NCBI GenBank assembly: GCA_037042915.1
Contig: CM073193.1
Location: 620,001-684,000, forward strand
Direction of reading: 5' to 3'
DNA: 64,000 nt
DNA from: Auricularia sp. M13
Lineage: Eukaryota; Basidiomycota; Agaricomycetes; Auriculariales; Auriculariaceae
In this document: positions 45,945 through 58,258 of the stretch, piece by piece
Layout: the number at the start of each line of letters is the position of its first letter
How positions within the stretch are numbered: the stretch's first letter is position 1
Translations under genes and position numbers: made by a program
Notes under the pieces: model-generated
Told to the model about the DNA's origin: nothing
Databases searched by the model: none
The model's input: the letters and a program-made list of their open reading frames with translations, nothing else

Positions 45945-48243
45945 CATGCTGCCACGTCGTAGTCCCGCGGCCGGTTGCCTGCAACACGCTACGCCTCGCC
46001 TGCGTCCTTGGTTGCTGTGAGTCGTTTTTTTCTTCTCGCCACTGCCTTCGTCGCATTCCGCGACCCAAGCATCAGCATCTTCACATCATGATCTTCCTCG
46101 TCGCATCTCGTCGAGCTCGACTTCATGACTGTCGCGCTCGACTCTGTGTCTGATTTCGGGCAGCGTACTCTGGTCGCTGTTCGCATCCCGTGCCCCAGGC
46201 CGCGCCTTTCCCTAGCCTTCGTTGAGTCTACAGTGATCTGACTCTGTCTTTACAGAAACATCGTACCAGCGGTACCCCACGCTACCCGTTGGCTGCTCCA
46301 TGCGCGCCAAACACATTCAGTTGGAGGTGAGCTGTCGGCATTCGTCGCCGCGTTTTGGATACTTCCGCGAGGCTGACCATCATGCCGCAGATCATCCGCC
46401 CTTTGTTTTCCGCAGTCTGAGGACTCGCAACATGCGTACGTCTGACACATTGTGTTCGTGTGACACGCTACTGACATGCCTTTTCCGTCAGCGCACTCCT
46501 CGGAGACCCACTGGCCCACTCCGGCAAACTCCGCACCTTGACCTGCAACCACCATGTGGCCCGGCCGCTCGCGCGCAGATCGGCGGAGACGCCTCGTTTG
46601 CCAGAAAGGTAAACGATTTGTCCTTGCTGCTTTCATCGCAATGCTGACCGCTCCGTCGCAGTTGCTTGTCTGCACGACCACGTGCCGCGCCTGCATCGAC
46701 GATCTCTGCGGCGTGCAGTATTGTAAGGCGTTGCTGCATGCCCTCGGTAATGTCTAACGCTTGTTTATTCAGGAAAAATCCGACGCTCTGCTGCTGCAGA
46801 CGACGGGTCGCCATTTCGCACGGCGGATGGACATGCGCGACGGACTCGGATTCGGCGGCGCGGCTCCGTGAAGAACACCGTACTCGTGAGTTGTTGTTTA
46901 ACCCATTTGGTAATGTCCAACGCTTGTCCATTCAGGTCGTTTGCGATTCCTTTGTCCGATCGTGCTCGGTGACGGCGGCGACCTCAGATACGACATACGC
47001 GGGCTCTCTGTCTCGTTGCCAGTGTGGGACATCTCGGTCAGTCCTATTTTCGTTTTCATATTCCCACGCTCATGATTATCTACCTTTAGAACTCTCTTTG
47101 CGTCGGGACAGACGGCGGACGGCGAGCAGCGGGCGGCAGCCCCCTCGTTGTTTCGCGCTCACGCTTGCCGTCGCTGGCGTCGGTCTCCCCATCGGTAAGT
47201 CACTCGTTCTTGACTGTTTTTTTTGCGCTGTACTCACATAACTCACGCAGATTCATGCTGCCTGTGACCTTGGCGTGCTATCATCGGATTCTCGCGGCCT
47301 CGTCTCCGCGCCGCCGCGATCGTCGAGCTCTTCAAGCCCCAGCCCGCGTCCTGCCTTTGTCAGCCATTGCGTATGACGACGACGCCTGCGTACAGCGCTC
47401 GATGTTCCGCGTCTCAGCCGTCCACCGTGCCGCCGCCGCCGTCCAACTGGGTCATCGCGCCGCGGACGATGAAGAATCCCGCGCATTTCACAGGTGCCTC
47501 CACTTGTGAGTTTTCCATCTACCTGGTATGGATATTTTCTCACATGGCGTAGATAGTCGTCCTTGGCGCCGATCGCCCAGTCGCGCGAGGTTCGTGATCA
47601 TTCTTCAGTTCTCTGGTGAAGACTAACACTATTTTTCTGCAGCACACCGCCGCTCTCTGCGTGTATCTTCTCGTTCAATGCTCGGGGAATGGCTCGTGTG
47701 ACGCGAGAGAAGTCTGTGACGCTCTCGGGGGGCGAGTTCTCGTCGATTTTTGTTCCAGACTGGAACAAAATCCGCCGGCGACGTCTCATCTCGGGCCGCC
47801 CTTTGTCGCTACTCGAGCGAGGGACGGCGGGAGTATACTCGAGCTGGAATCCAGGACCTCATGCTGCGCGCCGGACCCGTCATCGGCGCAACGGTTTCGA
47901 CATCGCGCGGCGTCGCGTTCGACGGTCCGAGCGTCCCACGGCTCGCCACCTCGTCACGGAGCTCAGGGATGCTTACCCGTCTTTTATCGCATAGCGCTGG
48001 ACCGCCATCCTTCGTGGTCGTCGAGATCGACGCCGGTCTCTCTGCCCGAGGTCATCACCACCGGCGGCCAACAATCTGCAGCAGCGGCACCGCACCATCT
48101 CCATCCGGCGAGAGACACATCACCCATGTTGTCTCCATCGACTCGCCCCATCTCCCCCAGCGCTTCTTGCGCAGCGTGCGGTTTTCGACGGCGTTCTGGA
48201 TTAAGCGCCGGTCTCGGCCATCGCGTCAACATTTCGAAAAACC
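45945..48243 (+). other. Cryptic intron-rich region, possible transcription unit or decayed gene (unit 1)
   Basis: Several segments look like real fungal introns on the plus strand: GTACGTCTGAC...CCGTCAG (46437-46493), GTAAACGATT...GTCGCAG (about 46609-46662), GTAAGGCG...TTATTCAG (about 46721-46771), GTCAGTCC...CTTTAG (about 47038-47090), GTAAGTCACTC...CACGCAG (about 47201-47250) and GTTCGTGATC...CTGCAG (about 47591-47642). The exon-like pieces between them give stretches such as ALLGDPLAHSGKLRTL and VLGDGGDLRYDIRGL. No single frame can be carried through all of them. Unit 2 has frame-breaking indels (for example one extra A near 56528 and two bases lost near 56032), although MTVALDSVSDFGQRT at 46124 is conserved with a 3-nt indel. 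It is a decayed gene, a non-coding RNA, or coincidence. Confidence 0.35.
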
Positions 48244-48466
48244 GTGAGTGTTTCCAAACCCGAATGCTTTGCACGACACTAACTCCCTATGGAGGTAGTC
48301 GTCCTTGACGCCGCGTTCGACGACGACGGAATATTTTGGTTCATTTCCGCAACATTTTTTCAACTGTGAGTCGCCGCGTTCCCTGCCATCCTCTTCACCC
48401 GTCTGACCGTTTCGCAAGTCTGCTCGACGCCGCGTCCGACGGGGACGGAATATTTCGAGGCGATTT

Positions 48467-50878
48467 TTAGTAAGTTTTTGTTTTCTTCGCCCAACGTGTT
48501 CTGCCACTCAACGAGACCCCATCCAGCCAATTTTCGCCGCCGTAGCTATTTTCTCCGCGATTCTGTGTGATTTCTCGTCTCGCGCGCCTCGCCTGTCGCT
48601 CGCACATAACTGTACTCGTCCGCCGCATGTCACTAGATAGCATTGAAATGTGACAGGCCCGGGCGGTGGACATACCCATATGTCCACCGCCCGGGTCCTG
48701 TACCGCACCCAGAGGGGGAATCCCTGTCAGTTTGATTTTCTGGCAACCTGCGGACTTGCGTCGAATTTTGGTCGATAGCTCATGGGACTTTCGACGGTCT
48801 TTACCCCCGATTATCGCCTGCTCGGACGCCACGGAGAATGTCAACGGACGCCACGGGGAATGTCTATTGCCACGGATGCTATGTACACGCTCGTTCTCGC
48901 CCGGGCCGACTTCATGCTCCTTCCACGCCGCCAAGAACCAATCCGCCGTATGCTTAATGCCGCAGAACACGACGACGCACAGATCGGACACATAGTTGAC
49001 GATGTCGCCCTCCATGGCGATGCTGCGCACGCGTTTGCGCGCGAGCTCTGCGCGCGCAGACAGGAATGTCGCCACAGCCGCCGAAGTCGATTTGAGCCGC
49101 GCCAGGAGCGCCGCCAGATGAACGATATGCGACTTGCGGTTCGTCGAGCTCGACAGGGTGTGCAGTAGCGCGCTCACGAGCGACTTGGTGAGCTGCGACA
49201 GTTTCGGTGCCAGCAGGGGTACGGTGGCGGACTTCTTCTCGCCTGCAATCGAGCGTCAGTAGAAGACTTGGCGCAACGAGTCCCAACGTTACCCTCTTCC
49301 ACGAGCTTCACAGCCTCGTCCCATTCGCGCAGGGCGATGGCCACCGTCAGCTTATCGCAGAACGCATCGATCCACCGCGCGTCCTCCTCTGACTTGGTCT
49401 TCGAGTCGCCCGCGTCAGACAGCGCGGGCGGCGCCATGGACGCCAGCCAAGACGGCAGCGCCGGCATCGGTTCCGAGCCCATCGCCGCTGCCTTGGGCGC
49501 GCCTTGGCCCGTCCAGACGCTCTTGCGGCGCTCATTCTCGCCCTCGCGCTCGCGCCGCTTCTTGGCCGCAAGTTCCTCCGCGACCTGGCGGAACTGCAGC
49601 AGCAGCACCTTCTTCTGCGACGCCTTGCCCACGCGGTACACAAAGACCTCCTTGCCGTGGCGTATCTTGATCAAATTCGTCAAGTCTAGCAGCAGGAAGG
49701 AGTGAGCGACGGAAAGGCAGCAGCAGCAGCACACGCGTACGCACCGGCGGTGTCCTTGACGTCCACGACGACGATCTCGCTCAGCGACCAGCACTTCTCC
49801 GCGACGAGCCGCCCGCGGTCGTTCTTCGACCCGCCGCGCGGTTTGCGTCTGCGCGCGACGAGCAGCGCGTCGTTCAGCAGGACGAGATGGACCGGGTACT
49901 CCGACTTGACGCGCTGTCAGGCGGGGGCGTTGCCAGGCAATAACGAGGGGCGGCAGCGCACCTTGTACGTGGCGCTGTTGAGCGCGACCATGTTGTCCTC
50001 CTCGATCTTGATGTGCCGCCCGGGCGTTATGGGCACGAACTTGGCTGAGCCCTCGATGAAGCCGTGCAGCGTCTGGATCTGCGACGCGTACAGCGTCTTG
50101 AGGTCGGCCACGGACGAGCGGAAGGTGCGCCGGCGGTCCGCGCTGCCGCCTGGCGTCGATACCGTCGTCTCTTCCATCTTGAGCAACTCCGGCATCGTCT
50201 TCCATTCGGACAGACATTCCTTGAGGTCGAGCATGTCGTTCTCCAGCGTGGAGATTTCCTTCGAAATGACCATGAACTCGGCGTAACTGTTTGCTGCGTT
50301 AGCATCGCGGGCATGTGAATACGGAATGGAGCCCACTTCTTGAAGACATTGCGCTGGAGATCCGCAGCTGTGGAAGCCTTGTTGGCCAGCAACGTGGACT
50401 GCAGCGAGCGAAGTTCCGCTTCAGTTGAATTGCCCAGCTTGCCCTTGAGATCTGAAATGAAGTCAATACTGTTCGACGAAGTTATTATGCACGTACAAGC
50501 GTCTGGATCAAAGTTTTCAGCAGCCATAGCCTGCATATCCAGCTCCTCGCTCTTCTCCGCATCGCGCTCGCGGTCGCGTCGAATGGTGCCGCTGCTGCCG
50601 CCGAGGCCGAGGCCAGCAGGCAGCGCGGGCATGTCAGGCATGGGCTCTGCGGGCATGCGCGGGCCGTCCGCATAGCGCATGGACATGCGTTTCTTGATCT
50701 TGTCGTCGAGGCGCGACTTGCGCGCATCGCGCTCGCGCAGCCCGACGCCGGGCGCGTTGTTCACGGGCGCAGAGATCTCGCGGCCCGCGGCGCCGGACTT
50801 GGACAGCTTCTGGCGCGTGGACGGCTTGCGCAGCGTGTTGGCGCCGTCGCTGACCTTGCGCGTGCGGAGCGACTGCAT
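48467..50878 (-). CDS. C-terminally truncated EXO84 copy with chimeric tail (unit 2)
   Basis: Six exons align with EXO84 exons 1-6: 50497-50878, 50337-50451, 49962-50286, 49745-49913, 49293-49685, and 49242 down to the stop at 48467. All phases are kept, giving 719 aa. Residues 1 to about 572 equal Exo84 (coiled coil, PH domain, most of the helical region). Then the frame crosses the unit junction at 48909 and continues for about 147 unrelated residues (GPGENERVHSIRGNRHSP...). It lacks exon 7, the last helices, and the Pro-rich tail. Introns are intact, so this arose from DNA duplication, not retroposition. Differences from the full gene are mostly synonymous. It keeps its own upstream region, so it may be expressed; it could also be a young pseudogene. 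Confidence 0.7.
48658..48695. repeat. Long inverted repeat (17-bp arms, 4-nt loop) near the unit 1/2 junction
   Basis: CCCGGGCGGTGGACATA, loop CCCA, then its exact reverse complement. Outside the arms, ACAGG and CCTGT extend the pairing after one unpaired T. It lies 214-251 bp before the junction at 48909. An identical copy is found before the next junction. Confidence 0.92.
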
Positions 50879-51539
50879 GGCGGCGGACAAGTTGGAATCG
50901 GTCCCGGCCGGCTCTCTTTCTTTTCCCCAGAGTCGACATCGCGCGCCACGACACGGCACGCTCTCCACGACGACATCGTGCTCCCCGCGCCGACCTTGAC
51001 TCTGAGCGCTTGCAAGCTGGGGCTGTGCATCGCTCCCTCGCTGCTTCTCGTGCTCGTCGCCCAAAGCGCGACGTTGCTCACGACGTTGCACCGCGCGCGC
51101 ACGGACCAGGCCTTGCGCGTCACCCGCCTGCAGTGCAGAGTGCGTTCCCCGAGCGCCCTCGTATCCAAGTCGAACTAACCTGCGCAATCAGCCCATCCCG
51201 CGCTCGCCGCCCTCGACAGCAACCACGCTCGCTGGCCGTCGACTTCGCACTCGGCCAAGATGCCGCGCGCCGTCTGAGCCATTACATGGCCAGCAGCCCG
51301 TCTCCAGCGCGGTCTACGCATATTCGTTCCAAGGATCGACGCCTGGCGACGATCATCCCAGCTACCCAACGCAAGAGTCCCGTTCCACGCCGCGCTCCTT
51401 CGATTCCGCGGCTTTCTGCCCGCACATACAACGCTGGTGGCCGGCGCCATTTTATCCTGTGCTTTGCTAGGGCTCATCGACTCTGGTGCGTCCGCCAGCA
51501 CCGTCTGACTGTCTTTCGCTGACATTTTGTTATAGCGTC

Positions 51540-52370
51540 TTTAATTTTCGTTCTTTTCGCACTCGACACCGCGGACAACGACGGCAGGGTCGTCGTCCGT
51601 CTTCTCCGCGCGCTACAGCCGCCCAGGACGACGAACGCGACCCCAGCGAGCATTTCAGCGCACGGGATCGTCGGCCCGCGACGATCATCCTAGCTAAGCA
51701 ACGCGCAAGACGCATAGCTCGCCGTACGACTCGAAATCGACGACTCGCTATGCACTCAGACGACGCTCTCGGCCGGCGCTATCACGCCCTGCGCGTCGAT
51801 AACGCCCATGTACGCTGGTACGTTTGCCAGCGGCGTCTGACCACTTCCGCTGACATTTGCTCGCAGCGTCTCAAATTCTCGTCATTTCCCCGGTCGAAAC
51901 CGCGCCGGACGACGGCAGGGCGTGCGGACACCGCTCACGCGCGTCAGACACGGCCTCGGACGACCGGTCTGCTCGCGCGGTGCTCGGTCACGAGCACGGC
52001 TCGGCAGTCGCACGCGCATGCACGCCATCGCGCAGGACGACTCCCGCGCGCACAGAAAAGATCGAAAGAAAACGACAGGGTCTTTGCCCGTCTCCTCCGC
52101 GCGTTATCCCGGCTCAGGATGACGAACGCGAGCGCGGCGAGCATTTCTGCGCAGGAGATCGTCGCCGCGCGACGATCATTCCCAGCCAAGCAACGCGCAA
52201 GACGCACAGCGCGCCGTCCGACTCGAAATCGACGACTTGCCATGCACTCAGACGACGCTCTCGGCCGCCGCTATCATGCCCTGCGCGTCGATATCGCCCA
52301 TTTACGCTAGTACGTTTGCCAGCGGCGTCTGACCACTTCCGCTGACATTTGCTCGCAGCGTTTCAAATTC
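51540..52370. repeat. Duplicated subrepeat of about 490 bp within unit 2
   Basis: TACGCTGGTACGTTTGCCAG at 51811 recurs as TACGCTAGTACGTTTGCCAG at about 52303. Both are followed by CGGCGTCTGACCACTTCCGC, TGACATTTGCTCGCAG and the same downstream bases. Unit 1 has a single copy (42254). The segment GTACGTTTGCC...CTGACATTTGCTCGCAG has the look of a roughly 49-nt intron. Confidence 0.75.
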
Positions 52371-55300
52371 TCGTTATTCCCGCGCTCGAAACCGCGCAGG
52401 ACGACGGCAGGGCGTGCGGACACCGCTCACGCGCGTCAGAAACGGCCTCGGACGACCGGTCTGCTCGCGCGGTGCCCGGTCGCGAGTCGCGAGCAAGGCT
52501 CGGCGGCCACAAACGACGCGGCGCTGCGGCGCGCGCGACAACTCTCGCGCGCAAAGAAAACCAATACAACGCCAAATCGGACTCACCGTGCCCGTCCGCC
52601 ACACTGCCGCCCAACTCGCGCAGAGGAACATCTGCCGGACGCGCGGTTAGCAAGTGCTCGCGGCAAGCTGCGAGTCCGGTGGTACGTACCGTTTTCGTGC
52701 TGTCCATCCCGATTTTGCTGACGTGCTCGCGGCGTCTGCAGAAAGGTCGAGTCAGCGAGGTGGACATGGATCCAGAGGAGAATTACATCGGGCATCGGGC
52801 GCGTGTACATAGACTGCTGTATAGACAACTTGAGCGTAATACAGTTGTGCATTCACCCCGCCTGTAGTGTGATGCGCGACGAGCAAATCGGAAGTGAGCA
52901 AGTGGGAAGTGCCAGCGAGCGAGCGGGGGGAAGAGCACGACTGCGCAGGCCGTGGGAGATGGGCACTGGCGGCGAGGGGAACGTGTGGCGGCACTGAGAT
53001 GGACAGGGCACTGGGGACGGGCAAAAAGGGACGGGGGAATGGGGGAATGAGGGGAATGTCTGAACGCGAGGGCAAGGGACTCTGCGGCGCGCGAACTCGA
53101 ACTTCGACTGGACGCCCTTTGTATATGCCAGGCGATGACAGCGGTGCGTCATCGCGTGCGAGATGCAGATGAAGAGCCGCGTGCGCAAATCCAACCAGGT
53201 TGAAGTTGAAGTGCGCCAGGGGAGGGTGCTTCGCGGGAGGTTTGACAGCGCGAGATGTCAACTGCGAATGCGAATGCGCACCTGCACCGTTTCCCCGTAC
53301 CTCGCCGCCTCGCCTCACCCTCGCCTCATCGCAAATAAGCGCCCGCTGCACGCAAGCGCCGGTGAGCAGCACGAGAGGGCGAGTGTTGGGACTGGTGCAG
53401 AGCAGTGGTGTGCCTACTGTACGCATCTTCCCATCCAACCTCCCAAACTGCTGCGCGAAGCACGCGCTTCTCTGACAGACGCCTGCTGCCTGACAGCGGC
53501 GAACTTGGATCTCCAGCAGGGCGATCGGGGGTGGTTGGGAATGCGCGCGTTTCGCGACTTGCGCGGTTTGGACGCCGCCCCTCTCCTGCCAGTGCGTCGT
53601 TTCCGCGCGCTGTCTTCTTCAGCCTCGCGCTTGGCAGAGATACGGACGCTGTTAATGGATGACGGCATGAGGATGTGCGCAACCGGGCGATTGGAATTGG
53701 ACTGTGGCAAGTTGAACGGGGACGAGTTAACCGCGTTCCTGCTGCCAGTTTAACTGCTCAACGCGAGGCGCTGCGCCGCAATTTCTTCCCATGCAACTAT
53801 CCGAAGTCATTATACCCGATATCAAGATGCCGAGCGCTTGTGAGAGCGAGAGGGGAATGCCATTAGCAAGAGTACGGGGGCGGGGAGGAAACGCATACCC
53901 CCAGCATCTCCGCCGCCGCGCGAGCTCCTGCGCCCCAGAGCCCAGCCCAACCACAGATCCGCGCATCCAGGCACGCTGACTGACAGCTGACGTGCGACTT
54001 GACGTGCGTAAGCCAGGGAGGAATGCGCGGTGAATCGGGGGAGGTTGAGCTCTGTTGCTGCGCAAGTTCAACCTCGATCGCGCTGTTCCCTGTCGTTTCA
54101 GCTCCTGCTCCTGCACGTGCTCACGGTTGCGCTTCTCAGCTTCTCTGTAGAAATAGGGACTGCATGACGGCACGGAGTGTGGCCGAACACGGGGACTTGG
54201 ATGTGGCATTGGAACTGGGGCTTGCGAACGTCGCTCTCGCGCGCCGCGATTGCGTCTCAACACTGCGTTCTAATTTCTCATCTAATCTAGCAAGTTGGCT
54301 ACATGCATTTCCTACATATAAGCGCTCGTATGCGAGTGGAATGCATGAGTGAGACGGTGGAGGGGTAGAGCGACGGAAATGCACACCTCTAGCATCTCCG
54401 CCGCCACACGACCTCCTGCGCCCAGACCGCAACGCCATGACCGATCCGCGCATCCAGGCACGTCATTCAGTGGGTGACGTGCGAAATGACAGCTTTAAGC
54501 CAGGAAGAGAAGTGCACGGGGTTGGAGGGCTTTGCGTGCGCACATCCAGCTGCGCGGTGAACTTCTCGATTGCGCTGTTCCTTACGGCCTCGCTCCTGAC
54601 CCGCAATCCCTTGCGCGCGCTGCTGAGAAGAGTGTTGGATCTGCGGCGTGACGACATGGTTCAGTGTTGAGAACGGATAGGAAGCTGCATGTGCTCGCCA
54701 AGCTCACGAGGCTGCGTCGGACTCCGCTGAGGCAAGCCCAATTGCAAGTGGCGACATTCTGCAGACTGCCTGCAGATATCCAGCCCAAATGCTTGTTCAT
54801 AACATAAATCATTGGCTCGATGACGATAGGCGCTCGTTGAACGGGCGTGAGCTGCGCGGGGGAAACATGGAGAGTGCGGAGATCGTCATCCCCGCTGAAT
54901 CAAGGCCTTCCGGGCCACCCTTCGCCACACAGCCAAGAAATAGCGCATCCAGGCACGGCTTCTGACGTCGGACGTCTGACGTGACAGCGAACATGGGAGT
55001 GCGCGTATAAGATCGGGGTGGTTGGGATTGCGCGGTTTTCGCGTATCGTCGATCCCGACGCCACAACTCAAGCGCGAGTCCTTCTCCCGGGTTACTCCCT
55101 GGACTCACAATCTGAGTAAGCACGCGAAACATATCAGATGACGGCATCGACTTGGCGAGAGGCTGCCAGATGCTGTGCTTCTCCCGCACACCCAATCTCC
55201 AATCGCTTGCGTCTCGCTGCAGACGTGCACACAAACATTCTGCATTGCGGCGATCCTGCTTTTTCCGGCCATTCAATGGTATCCCGTGTAGGGACGCACA

Positions 55301-55916
55301 TCTGCGTAAACCGTCTAAATGCAGAGTTCCGCACATAGGAGTATCCGGAGGCTTTTAAGCTGCAATTCACGCTGTCAATAGACTTCGAATAGACTGCGAT
55401 CTTCAACTTCGATTGGCGTGCCACGTGCGCAGTCTGGGGAACTGATTTTCAGGCCCACAGAAGTGACTTCTTTCGCGTGGGGTTACGTAATCACGAGCCG
55501 CGGACAAAGCAGACGGATTTCTGCTCAACTTTCGGTCTTCATGCACCGATGGCCTTGGACGCTCACGCAATTTTTTGTGTTCACCACAAGTACGTACACA
55601 TAGTCGCGGTTCGACAGCGTCAAGTAATTGACGCCGGGGTACTTGCCGTCATTGCGAGCACCAGCACTGACAGCTTGTCATTTTCGGAGGGTCTGGCTTC
55701 GCGGGCTGACAGCGGAGAAGCACCGTTCGCACCGGCTGAGAATCGAGTGCGCTGTCACCGGCGGAGGCTGCGAGCGGAGCCCTGACGTTTCGATCGCGCG
55801 CTGAAGTGTCGAGGCAGCGAAGCAGCGGAGTGTCCGACGATCCAACCACCGATGCTTGCGTTTCAGCAGTTTTTTCAAACTCCACAACCCGCCTCTGTGC
55901 TCCCGCCCGCCAGTCT

Positions 55917-55923
55917 TATAAAA
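55917..55923 (+). promoter_or_regulatory. TATA box upstream of the exon/intron-like region, unit 2
   Basis: The same TATAAAA and flanks as in unit 1 at 45886. Confidence 0.45.
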
Positions 55924-55975
55924 TGGCCGCGGAACCCGGCATTCTCGTCGTCTATCGCCCCCTTCTCCACGCCGC

Positions 55976-58258
55976 ATGCTGCCACGTCGTAGTCCCGCGG
56001 CCGGTTGCCTGCAACACGCTACGCCTCGCCTGTCCTTGGTTGCTGTGAGTCGTTTTTCTTCTCCCCACCGCCTTCGTCGCATTCCGCGACCCAACCATCG
56101 GCATCATCACATCTTGTTCTTCCTCGTCGCATCTCGTCAAGCTCGACTTCATGGCTGTCGCGCTCGACTCTGTGTCTGATTGCGGGCAGTGTACTCTGGT
56201 CGCTGTTCGCCTCCCGTGCCCAAGGCCGCGCTCCCTAGCCTTCGTTGAGTCTATAGTGATCTGACTCTGTCTTTACAGAAATACCGTACCGGCGGTACCC
56301 CACGCTACCCCTTGGCTGCTCCATGCGCGCCAAACACATTCAGTTGGAGGTGAGCTGTCGGCATTCGTCGCCGCGTTTTGGATACTTCCGCGAGGCTGAC
56401 CATCATGCCGCAGATCATCCGCCCTTTGTTTTCCGCAGTCTAAGGACTCGCAACATGCGTACGTCTGACACTTTGTGTTCGTGTGACACGCTGCTGACAT
56501 GCCTTTTCCGTCAGCGCACTCCTCGGAGAACCCACTGGCCCACTCCGGCAAACTCCGCACCTTGACCTGCAACCACCATGTGGCCCGGCCGCTCGCGCGC
56601 AGATCGGCGGAGACGCCTCGTTTGCCAGAAAGGTAAACGATTTGTCCTTGCTGCTTTCATCGCAATGCTGACCGCTCCGTCGCAGTTGCTTGTCTGCACG
56701 ACCACGTGCCGCCCCTGCATCGACGATCTCTGCGGCGTGCAGTATTGTAAGTTGGTGCTGCATGCCCTCGGTAGTGTCTAACGCTTGTTTATTCAGGAAA
56801 AATCCGGCGCTCTGCTGCTGCAGACGACGGGTCGCCATTTCGCACGGCGGATGAACATGCGCGACGGACTCGGATTCGGCGGCGCGGCTCCGTGAAGAAC
56901 ACCGTACTCGTGAGTTGTTGTTTAACCCATTTGGTAATGTCCAACGCTTGTCCATTCAGGTCGTTTGCGATTCCTTTGTCCGATCGTGCTCGGTGACGGC
57001 GGCGACCTCAGATACGACATACGCGGGCTCTCTGTCTCGTTGCCAGTGTGGGACATCTCGGTCAGTCCTATTTTCGTTTTCATATTCCCACGCTCATGAT
57101 TATCTACCTTTAGAACTCTTTTTGTGTCAGGCCAGACGGCGGACGGCGAGCAGCAGGCGGCAGCCCCCTCGCAGTTTCGCGCTCACGCTTGCCGTCGCTG
57201 GCGTCGATCCCCGGTAAGTCACACGTGAATGACTGTTTTTTGCGCTGTACTCACATAACTCACGCAGATTCATGCTGCCTGTGACCTTGGCGTGCTATCA
57301 TCGGATTCTCGCGGCCTCGTCTCCGCGCCGCCGCGATCGTCGAGCTCTTCAAGCCCCAGCCCGCGTCCTGCCGTTGTCAGCCATTGCGTATGACGACGAC
57401 GCCTGCGTACAGCGCTCGGTGTTCCGCTTCTCAGCCGTCCACCGCGCCGCCGCCGCCGTCCAACTGGGTCATCGCGCCGCGGACGATGACGAATCCCGCA
57501 TATTGCACAGGTGCCTCCACTTGTGAGTTTTCCGTCTTTCTAGTATGAATATTTTCTCACATGGCGTAGATAGTCGTCCTTGGCGCCGATCGCCCAGTCG
57601 CGCGAGGTTCGTGATCATTCCTCAGTTCTCTGATGAACACTAACACTATTTTTCTGCAGCACACCGCCGCTCTCTGCGTGTATCTTCTCGTTAAATGCTC
57701 GGGGAATGGCTCGTGTGGCGCGAGAGAAGTCTGTGACGCTCTCGGGGGGCGAGTTCTCGTCGATTTTTGTTCGAGACTGGAACAAAATCCGCCGGCGACA
57801 GCTCATCTCTGGCCGCCCCTGTCGCTACTCGAGCGAGGGCCTGCGGGAGTCTACTCGAGCTGGAATCCAGGACCTCATGCTGCGCGCCGGACCCGTCATC
57901 GGCGCAACGGTTTCGACATCGCGCAGCGTCGCGTTCGACGGTCCGAAGCGTCCACGGCTCGCCACCTCGTCACGGAGCTCAGGGATGCTTACCCGTCTTT
58001 TATCGCATATCGCTGGACTGCCATCCTTCGTGGTCGTCGAGATCGACGCCGGTCTCTCTGCCCGAGGTCATCACCACCGGCGGCCAACAATCTGCAGCAG
58101 CGGCACCGCACCATCGCCATCCGACAGGAGACACATCACCCATGTCGTCTCCATCGACTCGCCCCGTCTCCCTCAGCGCTTCTCGCTCAGCGTGCGGTTT
58201 TCGACGGCGTTCTGGATTAAGCGCCGGTCTCGGCCATCGCGTCAAGATTTGAAAAACC
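55976..58258 (+). other. Cryptic intron-rich region, unit 2 copy
   Basis: All the intron-like segments listed for unit 1 are present with GT and AG ends kept, while exon-like parts have gained frame-changing indels relative to unit 1. Conservation of splice-like ends without conservation of frame would suit a non-coding transcript, or decay of a gene after duplication. Confidence 0.3.

Larger units (their letters stand above)
41320..48308. other. Non-EXO84 part of unit 1: no recognised protein gene, nested repeats
   Basis: In order: EXO84 upstream region (41320-41620, open in the EXO84 frame but diverging by indels between units); related segments with a hairpin and an intron-like tail (about 41740-42320); a mixed stretch (42320-43420); three degenerate direct repeats sharing GCGCATCCAGGCACG at 43926, 44414 and 44909; a TATA box at 45886; then alternating exon-like and intron-like segments (about 45945-48240). 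Open frames here are short and mostly interrupted by frameshifts when unit 1 is compared with unit 2, so I do not call genes. Confidence 0.5.
38817..48908. repeat. Tandem macro-repeat unit 1 (10,092 bp)
   Basis: From ACTTCATGCTCC at 38817 the sequence is matched by that starting at 48909. Content: EXO84 exons 6-1 (minus strand), then about 7.5 kb with no recognised protein gene. It differs from unit 2 by many substitutions and small indels. It has a 533-nt longer EXO84 intron 1 and lacks one roughly 490-bp subrepeat present in unit 2. The last 300 nt or so are nearly identical to the end of unit 2. The left boundary is sharp: the bases before 38817 and before 48909 are unrelated. Confidence 0.93.

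Noticed and set aside
45945-46019. Small coding exon beginning MLPRRSPAAG after the TATA box
   Set aside because: Unit 2 has lost two bases in it, breaking the frame, so coding capacity is not conserved.
41320-48908. LTR retrotransposon or DNA transposon as the core of the unit
   Set aside because: No reverse transcriptase, integrase or transposase motifs in any frame, no LTR pair and no terminal inverted repeats at the unit ends. The long inverted repeat is internal and close to one end only.
49174-50217. 347-aa open frame on the minus strand (also 59189-60232)
   Set aside because: It runs through EXO84 exons and introns in a different frame. Arg-rich shadow composition and a poly-Cys stretch come from the GCA repeat; the true frame is Exo84.
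41740-52370. CRISPR-like array from regularly spaced repeats and hairpins
   Set aside because: Eukaryotic nuclear context with spliceosomal introns. Repeats are hundreds of bases long, diverged, and lack short uniform spacers.
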